Origin: CAZDHT01 sp964505325
GTDB taxonomy: Bacteria > Planctomycetota > PUPC01
DNA length: 6,756 nt
Assembly (NCBI GenBank): GCA_964505325.1
Contig: CAZDHT010000277.1
Coordinates: 1 to 6,756, forward strand
Reading direction: 5' to 3'
The position numbers and the translations under genes are program-made. The notes beneath the pieces were generated by a model. The model saw only the letters and a program-made list of their open reading frames with translations, had not been told where the DNA came from and did not search any database. How positions within the stretch are numbered: position 1 is the first letter of the stretch; every line of letters begins with the position of its first letter. Positions 1-5,127 of the stretch are shown piece by piece.

Positions 1-2
1 CC

Positions 3-32
3 AGGGGTGATTGAACGTTTCCAGTCACCCCT
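3..32. repeat. Short inverted repeat (hairpin)
   Basis: AGGGGTGA at 3-10 is the exact reverse complement of TCACCCCT at 25-32, giving an 8-bp stem with a 14-nt loop. No T-run follows on either strand, so it is not a classical intrinsic terminator. It lies at the window edge, so its context is unknown and it may be chance or part of a larger repeat. Confidence 0.35.
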
Positions 33-63
33 TGACGGGGCTCTGGGTAACTGCTGGACCACC

Positions 64-107
64 TCGTACCCCGGGCTCGCCCTCCGGGCCTCAGCCCGGG
101 GCTACGA
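64..107. repeat. Planctomycete-style CCCCGGGCT hairpin repeat
   Basis: TCGTACCCCGGGCT at 64-77 pairs with AGCCCGGGGCTACGA at 93-107, with one bulged base and a 15-nt GC-rich loop. Elements of this TCGTA(G)CCCCGGGCT type recur between genes in many planctomycete-like genomes (general knowledge, not checked here). It lies about 87 bp past the stop codon of the minus-strand zinc-finger gene, so it could act as a 3' RNA structure for that transcript. It has no T-tract and need not be a terminator. Confidence 0.7.
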
Positions 108-193
108 TCAATCGCCGCGACGCGGCTCCGGCAGGACCTCCGTGACATGTGGGCAAAGATGAGTTTCCTTGTCCCGCCTACGCCTCCGCCGCG

Positions 194-649
194 TCACGCC
201 GCGCGCGTGCCGCGCTGCAACCGCTCGTCCACGTGGCGGCGGGCGTGACACCGACGGCACAGCCACTCGACCTCGAGCGGGCGGGCGTAGTCGGCGTGGT
301 GCGCGACGACCCGCCCCACGCGGCCGCACCCCTGGCAGCGCTCCGGACGCCGGAGCAATCCGCCGAGCAGCGCGGCCCGGACCGCGTAATGGGCCCGCTC
401 CCTCTCCGGATGCCGCCGCTTCCAGCGCTGCGCCGCCGCCGACGCGTCGGCGCGATGAAGCTTTCGCCAGCGCCGGTGCGCCTCGCGGGGCCCGTCGCCC
501 TGCGCCCGCCGGATGCGGGTCAGGAGGGCCTGGCACCGCTTGCAGCGCGAATAGCGGCCGTACCTGCCGTGCGGGCACGGGGAGAACTCGGTCAGCGGCA
601 GCATCTGGCCACAGCGCGTGCATGGCTTCGTCTTCCTCTTCTCGTGCAT
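194..649 (-). CDS. HNH-like double zinc-finger protein
   Basis: A 151-residue, very basic, probably cytoplasmic and nucleic-acid-binding protein. The N-terminal finger is C10-x2-C13 paired with C36-x2-C39, in the arrangement often found in phage-type recruiting zinc ribbons. A basic helical linker (about 46-100) follows. The C-terminal module has C105-x2-C108, H117-H118-x-D-Y, then W129-L-C131-x2-C134-H135-x3-H139. This resembles the small phage and prophage proteins annotated as HNH endonuclease-like, with the pattern HHxDYxxPLEVxWLCxxCHxxxH. The usual HNH Asn is not evident, so nuclease activity is uncertain. I chose the ATG at 649 over an upstream start at 700. It has AGGAG seven bases upstream, while the extra 17 residues look non-coding and run into the repeat element. 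It stands alone, between repeats on both sides, which suits an accessory or phage-derived gene. The fold call is fairly secure; the function is not. Confidence 0.75.
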   Translation of the reverse strand: MHEKRKTKPCTRCGQMLPLTEFSPCPHGRYGRYSRCKRCQALLTRIRRAQGDGPREAHRRWRKLHRADASAAAQRWKRRHPERERAHYAVRAALLGGLLRRPERCQGCGRVGRVVAHHADYARPLEVEWLCRRCHARRHVDERLQRGTRAA

Positions 650-656
650 CGGTCCG

Positions 657-661
657 CTCCT
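657..661 (-). promoter_or_regulatory. Ribosome binding site deciding the zinc-finger gene start
   Basis: On the minus strand AGGAG occupies 661-657, with seven bases before the ATG at 649-647. This near-ideal spacing supports the 151-residue form over the longer reading frame that begins at 700. Confidence 0.65.
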
Positions 662-680
662 GTTACGCTCCCACCCGACC

Positions 681-787
681 GCCAAGACACCAAGACACAA
701 AGACTCACAAAGGCCGGCGGGCGGGGCCGCCCGTCGGCGTTTCTTTCTCCTCGTGTCTCTTGGTGTTCTTTGGGTCTTTGTGGTTAG
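681..787. repeat. Hairpin element with 9-bp-periodic arms, CCAAGACAC family
   Basis: The left arm (681-713) is built of degenerate 9-mers such as caccaagac, acaaagact and cacaaagg. The right arm (748-787) is built of ctcgtgtct, cttggtgtt, ctttgggtc and tttgtggtt, which are degenerate reverse complements of the left-arm units. The shared core ACACCAAGA is exact. Between the arms lies a GC stem, CCGGCGGGCGG (714-724) with CCGCCCGTCGG (727-737), with one mismatch and a 2-nt loop. The whole can fold into one long imperfect hairpin. Similar purine-strand repeats are dispersed in planctomycetes and other environmental bacteria (general knowledge). It sits directly upstream of the zinc-finger gene on the minus strand and may overlap its promoter. 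Confidence 0.7.
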
Positions 788-840
788 GTTCCTATGCCGC
801 TGCGGGCGCAGCGGTCGCCCTCTGGCCCCAATGTGTCGCT

Positions 841-1015
841 CACCGCAGAGAACGCGGAGTACGCAGAGAGCATAACATGCAACGCCACAACAGCTTACGC
901 GGGAATTGAGCTAGTCCCTGGGGCCTGCGCACCCTGCGCGTTGCAGAGACGCACGAATATGGCTGTAAGTCCTTCCTCTAGAAATACCTCTGTGGTCTCT
1001 GCGATCTCGGCGGTG
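841..1015. repeat. Inverted pair of 9-bp-periodic arms, CGCAGAGAA family
   Basis: The left arm (841-870) starts CACCGCAGAG and repeats units cgcagagaa, cgcggagta and cgcagagag at a 9-bp period. The right arm (987-1015) is the inverted counterpart, with units ctctgtggt, ctctgcgat and ctcggcggt. By eye about 22 of 29 positions pair. The arms flank about 116 bp (871-986) that has no obvious gene or further strong structure. The arms look like the CACCGCAGAGAACGCAGAG dispersed repeat common in environmental genomes. This may be a MITE-like unit, but no transposase-type termini or target duplication can be shown. Confidence 0.6.
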
Positions 1016-1169
1016 AAATATCCGGGCTAGAGATATAGACGCAGCCGGGTGGCGTTTTGCTCCCTGTCTGGAAAATATATTTTCGGCGCTGCGGGCGATT
1101 TCGGCCGTAACCGGCGTCGTGGCGGTCAGTTACGACGCGAAAAAAAGCCCCCTTATTCTCCCTCGCACG

Positions 1170-1270
1170 GTGGAAAACGGGGACGGACAACTTTCCTTCG
1201 CCGAGGGAGCAAGAGGGATCGCCACCGGCGCTCCACCTGGCGAAAAAAGTTATCTGTCCCCGTTCTTCCG
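1170..1270. repeat. REP-like inverted pair (GGGGACAGATAACTTTT type)
   Basis: The left arm 1170-1202 contains AACGGGGACGGACAACTTT and ends TTCGCC. The right arm 1239-1270, read on the minus strand, contains AACGGGGACAGATAACTTTT and ends in TTCGCC. They are imperfect inverted copies about 36 bp apart. Sequences of this AACGGGGACAGATAACTTTT style are often seen near REP-associated tyrosine (Y1/RAYT) transposase genes (general knowledge), but no such gene is in the window. The best reading is a non-autonomous REP/BIME-like unit. Confidence 0.6.
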
Positions 1271-1294
1271 GATTCCGCCGCTTGGGGGGCTGTA

Positions 1295-1322
1295 GTAGGG
1301 GCGGTTCGCGAACCGCCCCTAC
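1295..1322. repeat. Perfect 28-bp palindrome
   Basis: The half-site GTAGGGGCGGTTCG at 1295-1308 is followed immediately by its exact reverse complement at 1309-1322, with no mismatch and no spacer. GTAGGGGCG...CGCCCCTAC palindromes are a known style of dispersed intergenic repeat in several phyla. A dimeric-regulator operator is possible but less likely, since it lies about 270 bp upstream of the next gene. Confidence 0.8.
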
Positions 1323-1412
1323 AGCGGCAAGCGAGAATTGAATGGCCCTGCGGGCGGCGGTGGAATGGATATTCTGAATGGGGGGTGACGTGGGCAGTGG
1401 GCTTCGTTCTTC

Positions 1413-1464
1413 GTGGCACGGGCGTCTCGCCCGTGGGCGATCACGGCCGGGACGGCCGTGCCAC
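1413..1464. repeat. Double-hairpin repeat (GGCACGGGCGTCTCGCCCGTG type)
   Basis: The first unit contains CACGGGCGTCTCGCCCGTG (1417-1435), itself an 8-bp stem with a 3-nt loop. The second unit, CACGGCCGGGACGGCCGTG (1442-1460), has the same shape. The full 23-bp units 1413-1435 and 1442-1464 are inverted copies with three mismatches, separated by 6 bp. The DNA could therefore form either two small hairpins or one long one. This family is familiar from planctomycete intergenic DNA (general knowledge). It ends about 130 bp before the ligase gene. Confidence 0.7.
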
Positions 1465-1548
1465 AGGGGGCGTGCCGCCCGACGCCACAGGCGGCGACTG
1501 CTCCGAAATACCCCCCCGTTCAGAGGATCCACTCGCGGCGGTTGCCAC

Positions 1549-1578
1549 TTGTGACCGCTGAAGGTTTTGTGCTAGCAT
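1549..1578 (+). promoter_or_regulatory. Possible sigma-70-like promoter of the ligase gene
   Basis: TTGTGA (1549-1554) is followed after 18 bp by TAGCAT (1573-1578), preceded by TG at 1570-1571 (an extended -10). Each hexamer matches 4 of 6 consensus positions. Transcription would start near 1585, leaving a leader of only about ten bases that begins at the ribosome binding site. This is a visual match only, and promoter consensus in this phylum is poorly constrained. Confidence 0.3.
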
Positions 1579-1584
1579 AGACTC

Positions 1585-1590
1585 GGAGGT
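1585..1590 (+). promoter_or_regulatory. Ribosome binding site of the ligase gene
   Basis: GGAGGT lies five bases before the ATG at 1596. It is a strong Shine-Dalgarno match and fixes that start. Confidence 0.7.
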
Positions 1591-1595
1591 CGCCG

Positions 1596-3578
1596 ATGGC
1601 GTTCGAGCAGCAGAGCCGTCTCACCGTGGACCGGCGGCTCCAGTTCCAGAGCAGCCTCGTGGCGGTGCTCGCGTTGTCCCCCATCGTGGCGCTTCCATTC
1701 CTCTCCAACCTGGGCGTGACCTTCTCCTGGTCGTACCTGAAATTGTTCGCGCTCCAGTCGGCGACGCTCATCGCATGCGCCGGCCTGTTCATCGTCCGGC
1801 GGCCAACGTTGCCGAACGTGCTCGGCGCCTCGGGCATCGCACTGCCGATGGTGTTCACCCTCCTCTGGGGTGCGCTGAGCATGACCTGGTCGAACGCGCC
1901 CTGGGCGGCGGCACAGCCGCTGGTCGAGCTCGGCTACATGGCGGTGGCCGTGGTCGCGTTCGCAAACCTGCTGAGCGGGCCGCTCGCCCGGAAATGGTTC
2001 ACGGCGGTCTACGGGGCCGCGGCCGGCGCGGCGTGCCTGGTGTACGTCCTGTGCTACGGCGTGGCCAAGACGCACATGCGGGTCTATCCGTTCGAGAACC
2101 CGAACGTCGGCGCGGCGTTTGCGATCATCCCGATGGCGGTCGGGGTGGCATATGCCGCCTCGGCGGTCGCGCGGCGGGTGCGGATTCTCGCCGGGCTGCT
2201 GGGGCTGCTGGTCGCGGGCGCGTGTGGCTCCGCCATTGTGACCAGCAATTCCGAAGCGGCGATGATCTCGGCTGCCGGCGCCGTGTTCCTCGTCGTCGCG
2301 TTCTCGTTTCGCGGCATGGCCAGGCGGATACTGCTGGAGCTGTTGTGCCTGGGCGCGATTCTGCTGGCCGTGTGGCCGCTGCTGGCGCCCGACCTGTGGC
2401 CGGATGAGTGGCTCGACCGGCAGCTCGGGGCGCGGCCCGCGATGTGGCAGGGCGCTGCCCGGCTGGTGCGCAAGAGTCCCATCCGGGGCCTGGGGCTCGG
2501 CACGTTCATGGTCGAGTATACGCACGTCTTTCCGCTGGACTACGCGGCCCATCCGCACACGTCGGACATCGTCGAGAACGCCCACTGCCTCCCGCTGCAC
2601 GTGGTGGCCGAGCTGGGCGTGATCGGCGCTCTGTTCGGGGCGTGGCTGCTGGTTCGCGTCTTTCAGACCACCCGGCTCGCGGCGTGGAACGCGGGGCCGG
2701 GAGACCGCACGCTGCTGCGCGGGCTGGTGTGCGGCGGACTGGGCATGCTCGCCCACGGCCTGGCCTCGACATCACTGCACCAGCCGGAGTGCACGATCAA
2801 CCTGGTGCTGGCGCTCGCCATGATCGGCGGCATCGCCGCCGCGCGGCGGCAGCGCGCCGCCGTGGTCAAGCCTGCGCTGTGGTCCCGCATCGTTCCGCCG
2901 GTCCTGCTCGCCGGCATCTACCTCGCTACGGCGGGCGGCGGCCTGCTCAGCCAGATCTACCTGCGCCAGGCGAGCATGGCGCCCGCCGAGCGAACGACCC
3001 TGCGCGAGGACAAGCTGCGAAAGTCCATCGCCGCGACGTGGCCGACGCTGTGGACGATCAAGGCCCGCCTCAAGCTGGCGCTGCTGTATCAGAACAGCGG
3101 ATACACGAGCGCGGCCCTGGCTCAGATCCGCGCCATCGACCGCCTGGCGCCCAACTTCGCCACCATCCGCCGCCACGAGGCGGACCTGCTGCTCCAGCTC
3201 GACCGCCCCGAAGACGCCGCCCGCGCGATCCTACGATACTGCCGAAAGAACCCGTTCAGCCGCGACGCCTACCGCCTGTGGACTGCCATCCTCGAGCGAG
3301 CCGTGCAAGCCGGCACGCCGCAGGCGGCCCGGCCCGACAAGGCCGTCAAGCTCCTGGCCATCGCGGAGGAACGGATCCAGGCCGACATCTTCAGGATATG
3401 GTACACGCGATTGGAGCTGGGCAAGAGGGACGGCAAGGCGTTGAGCCCAGAGGAGGGAGCCGAGCTGCTCGCCGAGATCACCGAGACGCACGTGGTCGGG
3501 ACGCTGAAGCTCGGCACCGCCCGAGCATTCAAGCGGATTTTTCTCAAAGCCTGTCAACCGGCGCCCGCGAGGCCTTAG
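1596..3578 (+). CDS. O-antigen ligase/polymerase-like membrane protein with TPR-like tail
   Basis: A 660-residue inner-membrane protein. About 12 hydrophobic segments lie roughly at 20-38, 46-67, 78-97, 108-128, 135-155, 170-190, 196-215, 221-237, 242-262, 331-356, 372-390 and 398-416, with one more near 430-447. A long polar loop at about 263-330 contains R280-P-x-M-W, then P295-I-R-G-L-G-L-G and the ENAH segment ending at H330. This is followed by E339-L-G in the next helix. That loop pattern is typical of the Wzy_C/WaaL superfamily, which joins or polymerises lipid-linked glycans on the periplasmic face. The part after about 450 is soluble and helical. Residues 485-570 look like two or three degenerate TPRs (for example SGYTSAALAQIRAIDRLAP), a common add-on in this family. 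The substrate cannot be inferred and no glycosyltransferase genes are adjacent. Ligase, polymerase and protein O-glycosylation enzyme remain alternatives. It stands alone, convergent with the genes on its right. Confidence 0.85.
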   Translation: MAFEQQSRLTVDRRLQFQSSLVAVLALSPIVALPFLSNLGVTFSWSYLKLFALQSATLIACAGLFIVRRPTLPNVLGASGIALPMVFTLLWGALSMTWSNAPWAAAQPLVELGYMAVAVVAFANLLSGPLARKWFTAVYGAAAGAACLVYVLCYGVAKTHMRVYPFENPNVGAAFAIIPMAVGVAYAASAVARRVRILAGLLGLLVAGACGSAIVTSNSEAAMISAAGAVFLVVAFSFRGMARRILLELLCLGAILLAVWPLLAPDLWPDEWLDRQLGARPAMWQGAARLVRKSPIRGLGLGTFMVEYTHVFPLDYAAHPHTSDIVENAHCLPLHVVAELGVIGALFGAWLLVRVFQTTRLAAWNAGPGDRTLLRGLVCGGLGMLAHGLASTSLHQPECTINLVLALAMIGGIAAARRQRAAVVKPALWSRIVPPVLLAGIYLATAGGGLLSQIYLRQASMAPAERTTLREDKLRKSIAATWPTLWTIKARLKLALLYQNSGYTSAALAQIRAIDRLAPNFATIRRHEADLLLQLDRPEDAARAILRYCRKNPFSRDAYRLWTAILERAVQAGTPQAARPDKAVKLLAIAEERIQADIFRIWYTRLELGKRDGKALSPEEGAELLAEITETHVVGTLKLGTARAFKRIFLKACQPAPARP

Positions 3579-3601
3579 CCCAAGTTCCGCAGTTTGGCGC
3601 T

Positions 3602-3636
3602 TAGAATGACTCCATGGGGCGGCTCGCGGCATTCTA
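3602..3636. repeat. Weak inverted repeat between convergent genes
   Basis: TAGAATG (3602-3608) and CATTCTA (3630-3636) are exact inverted copies around a 21-bp loop, in the 73-bp gap between the stop of the ligase gene and the stop of the transposase chimera. The stem is short and lacks a T-run in a useful position, so terminator function is doubtful. It could instead belong to the outer end of the insertion sequence, which should lie close to here. The opposite end needed for comparison is missing. Confidence 0.25.
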
Positions 3637-3651
3637 GGCAAAAAGTCTTCA

Positions 3652-4734
3652 CTACATGTCAGTCATTTTCATTGTCGCTGGGAGTTCCAGACCGAGCCGC
3701 CGGAGCAGGATCGCCTGGTGCTCCGTGGGCCGTGTGATGCACCGCTTGCGGATCCAAATGCCGGTTCGCGTCGGGAGCACCACATCGACGGCTCTGATTT
3801 TTCCGAGTTCGGCGAATATTCGCCGGGGTTCGTCGCCGAGGCCGGCGGCTTGACACTTCTGTGCCAGGGTCTTCCACAAAACGTAGGCGAGGAAGCACAC
3901 GAGGATGTGGGCGAGAACGCGGTCTTCTTTCTGGTGCCAGATTGGACGGATGCGTAGGTCGGTCTTGTGGATGCGGAACGCGGCTTCGGCGTCGGTCAGT
4001 TGGATGTAGGCTGTCCAGAGTTCGTCGGGACTCCAGTCGGTGATGTTGCTGCGGAGCAGGTAGCAGCCTTCGCTCAACGTGGCCCAGTCGCGCCAGGCTT
4101 CGACTTTTTTCCAGACGAGTTGTGCTCGGCCGTCGGTGTCCTCGATGACGTCGGTCTCGAAGAGGCCGGCGGCTCGGCTGTTGCGGCCGAGGAGTTTGCC
4201 GAGTCGCTTGGCGACGGTCGCAACCTTTTGCTTGCGTTTGCCGCAGCTCGTTTCGATCTGCCGAAGGCCTTCTTCGATGCGCTTCTCGAACCGGGCGTGC
4301 ATGGCTTTTTCTTTTTCGCGGCGGTCGCGGCTGCGGCAGAGGATGAAGGTCTCGTCGCCGTCGGGTGACGCGCACAACTTCACTTCGAGGCCCTCGCGGA
4401 TGGCGGTCCAGTCGTCGCGGAGAAGCTCGCGTTCGAACCGTCGGAGCATGCTCTTCGGCGTGCCGACGATGTAGCGGCGGCCGCCGGCTTTGAGGAACTC
4501 GATGTTCACCTCCGACACCATTCCGCGATCCACAGCCCAGATGCGGTCGGCCACCCCGTAGCGCTTCTCCATCGTCTCGACGATTTCCTGGAGTGTCGTC
4601 ACGTCGTTGCGGTTGCCCGCGAAGACCTCGTAGCCGAGCGGCATCCCACACTTCGACACGACCAGGCCGATGCACACCTGCTTGCAGTCCGACCGATGAT
4701 CCCGCGAGTAGCCGCGCCGTGCCATCGGATTCAT
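3652..4734 (-). mobile_element. Remnant of an IS1634-family insertion sequence (5' truncated)
   Basis: This is the transposase part of the chimera. From the Met at 4734 to the stop at 3652 the frame is intact, through the conserved ends ALVxWHQKED-like helix region (about 386-410 of the chimera) and RPTEHQAILLRRLGL (454-468). The second Asp and the Glu of the catalytic triad are present; the first Asp and the whole N-terminal domain are absent. The ATG at 4734 has GAGG five bases upstream, so a 360-residue fragment could be translated on its own. The outer right end of the element should lie within about 100 bp of the stop, but terminal repeats and target duplication cannot be identified because the other end is lost. 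It cannot move by itself. Confidence 0.8.
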
Positions 4735-5091
4735 CGCCGCCTCGCGGGCACATTTGACGAACGCCCGGTCGAGCTTGTCGTGGTCGAACTTCCGGTCGTC
4801 ACCGAGAGCAAACTCGGCGGCATGGTTCTGTGTCGCGGAAATGCCAACGTGTTCGGCCGGCGCGTCCAGGGCCGTGGCCACCTTGCCGCGCAGGCGAAGA
4901 CAGGTCGATTCCCACAGGTTACAGACGTCGGCCACGCCCAGCACCACCGGGCCGCCGTCGCCCCGAGCCACGAGCACCCGCACATCCACCTCGTCCACCA
5001 ATCGTTTGTCCGTGTGGTAGGTGCCGTAGATCGAGGCCCGGGCCATGCCCACGGCGATGCCGCCAGCTTCGCGAGGATTGCGCTTTTTCAC
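3652..5091 (-). CDS. Chimeric ORF: ceramidase-like N-terminus fused to truncated IS1634-like transposase
   Basis: One uninterrupted 479-codon frame starting with GTG at 5091, with a GGAG nine bases upstream. Residues ~11-119 resemble the N-terminus of neutral/alkaline ceramidase-like proteins. Residues ~120-479 are the C-terminal part of an IS1634-like (IS4-group) DDE transposase. In the transposase part, NPMARRGYSRDH begins at 121, DRGM carries the second catalytic Asp (D188), and Y362/E369/K376 matches the Y...E(6)K signature. Full-length relatives have roughly 170-250 more residues before this point, ending in a YDVTSTYFEG-like motif with the first catalytic Asp. All of that is missing here. 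The product is therefore expected to be inactive both as a transposase and as a hydrolase. Automatic annotation would probably call the whole frame a transposase. It follows the amidohydrolase gene by 36 bp in the same direction and would be read from that operon's transcript. Confidence 0.8.
   Translation of the reverse strand: MKKRNPREAGGIAVGMARASIYGTYHTDKRLVDEVDVRVLVARGDGGPVVLGVADVCNLWESTCLRLRGKVATALDAPAEHVGISATQNHAAEFALGDDRKFDHDKLDRAFVKCAREAAMNPMARRGYSRDHRSDCKQVCIGLVVSKCGMPLGYEVFAGNRNDVTTLQEIVETMEKRYGVADRIWAVDRGMVSEVNIEFLKAGGRRYIVGTPKSMLRRFERELLRDDWTAIREGLEVKLCASPDGDETFILCRSRDRREKEKAMHARFEKRIEEGLRQIETSCGKRKQKVATVAKRLGKLLGRNSRAAGLFETDVIEDTDGRAQLVWKKVEAWRDWATLSEGCYLLRSNITDWSPDELWTAYIQLTDAEAAFRIHKTDLRIRPIWHQKEDRVLAHILVCFLAYVLWKTLAQKCQAAGLGDEPRRIFAELGKIRAVDVVLPTRTGIWIRKRCITRPTEHQAILLRRLGLELPATMKMTDM
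4735..5091 (-). pseudogene. 5' fragment of a neutral/alkaline ceramidase-like gene
   Basis: About 119 codons. G15-M-A-R-A-S-I resembles the family's opening GxAxxDIT strand. DVRVLVARGDGGPVVLGVAD (36-55) resembles the DPLxARALVLxxG...VVVVSxD stretch. R66-x2-V71 and HVGISATQNHAAE (81-93) correspond to the R..V.....G.....HV.VSATHTHSGP segment. In the family that last motif contributes zinc-binding His. Here the first His position is Gln (Q88) while H90 is kept, so this protein may belong to a divergent, possibly non-ceramidase branch. Family members are several hundred residues long. The remainder, including the nucleophile and the other metal ligands, is absent, and nothing like it is visible before the ligase gene. 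No signal peptide is evident. Family assignment is by remembered motif order, so moderate. Confidence 0.55.
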
Positions 5092-5127
5092 TTGCTCGCG
5101 CTCCGATGCGCGTTCGACGCTACCTGA

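Larger units (their letters stand above)
662..1584. other. Long gene-free, repeat-dense intergenic region
   Basis: About 920 bp without a credible gene. The open frames across it have no recognisable domains, cross the palindromes and run on both strands at once, as expected for GC-rich non-coding DNA. It holds the inverted-repeat elements listed separately (681-787, 841-1015, 1170-1270, 1295-1322, 1413-1464). Smaller structures also occur: an AAAATATATTTT palindrome at 1072-1083, and GCGTCGT (1114-1120) paired with ACGACGC (1132-1138) just before an A-run at 1140-1146. The left end must carry the promoter of the minus-strand zinc-finger gene and the right end that of the plus-strand ligase gene, because those genes diverge from here. 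Confidence 0.7.

Noticed and set aside
64..107. Intrinsic terminator for the zinc-finger gene
   Set aside because: The stem is strong but no T-run follows it on the minus strand, and it lies about 87 bp from the stop.
1..162. An open plus-strand frame from the left edge to a TGA at 160-162
   Set aside because: It reads straight through the 64-107 hairpin, has no recognisable motif and is short enough to be chance in GC-rich DNA.
149..909. Long plus-strand and other minus-strand open frames over the zinc-finger gene
   Set aside because: They are Arg/Ala/Pro-rich shadows of the real gene and continue into repeats; the minus-strand frame with zinc-finger motifs and a ribosome binding site explains the region.
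681..1015. A CRISPR array
   Set aside because: The repeats are 9-bp degenerate units in inverted orientation without regular spacers, and no cas gene is present.
1114..1146. Hairpin GCGTCGT/ACGACGC followed by an A-run, as a terminator
   Set aside because: On the plus strand the run is A, not T. On the minus strand the T-run precedes the hairpin. Neither orientation fits.
978..1561. Overlapping 170-184-codon frames on both strands in the intergenic region
   Set aside because: They cross the palindromes, have no domains, and both strands are open at once, which is typical of non-coding GC-rich sequence.
1572..2756. A 394-codon minus-strand frame opposite the ligase gene
   Set aside because: It is rich in Arg, Gln, His and Pro as expected from the antisense of a membrane protein gene; the plus strand has clear membrane segments and a strong ribosome binding site.
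3652..5091. An intact, active IS1634 transposase
   Set aside because: The N-terminal domain and first catalytic Asp are missing, and the first ~119 residues belong to another family.
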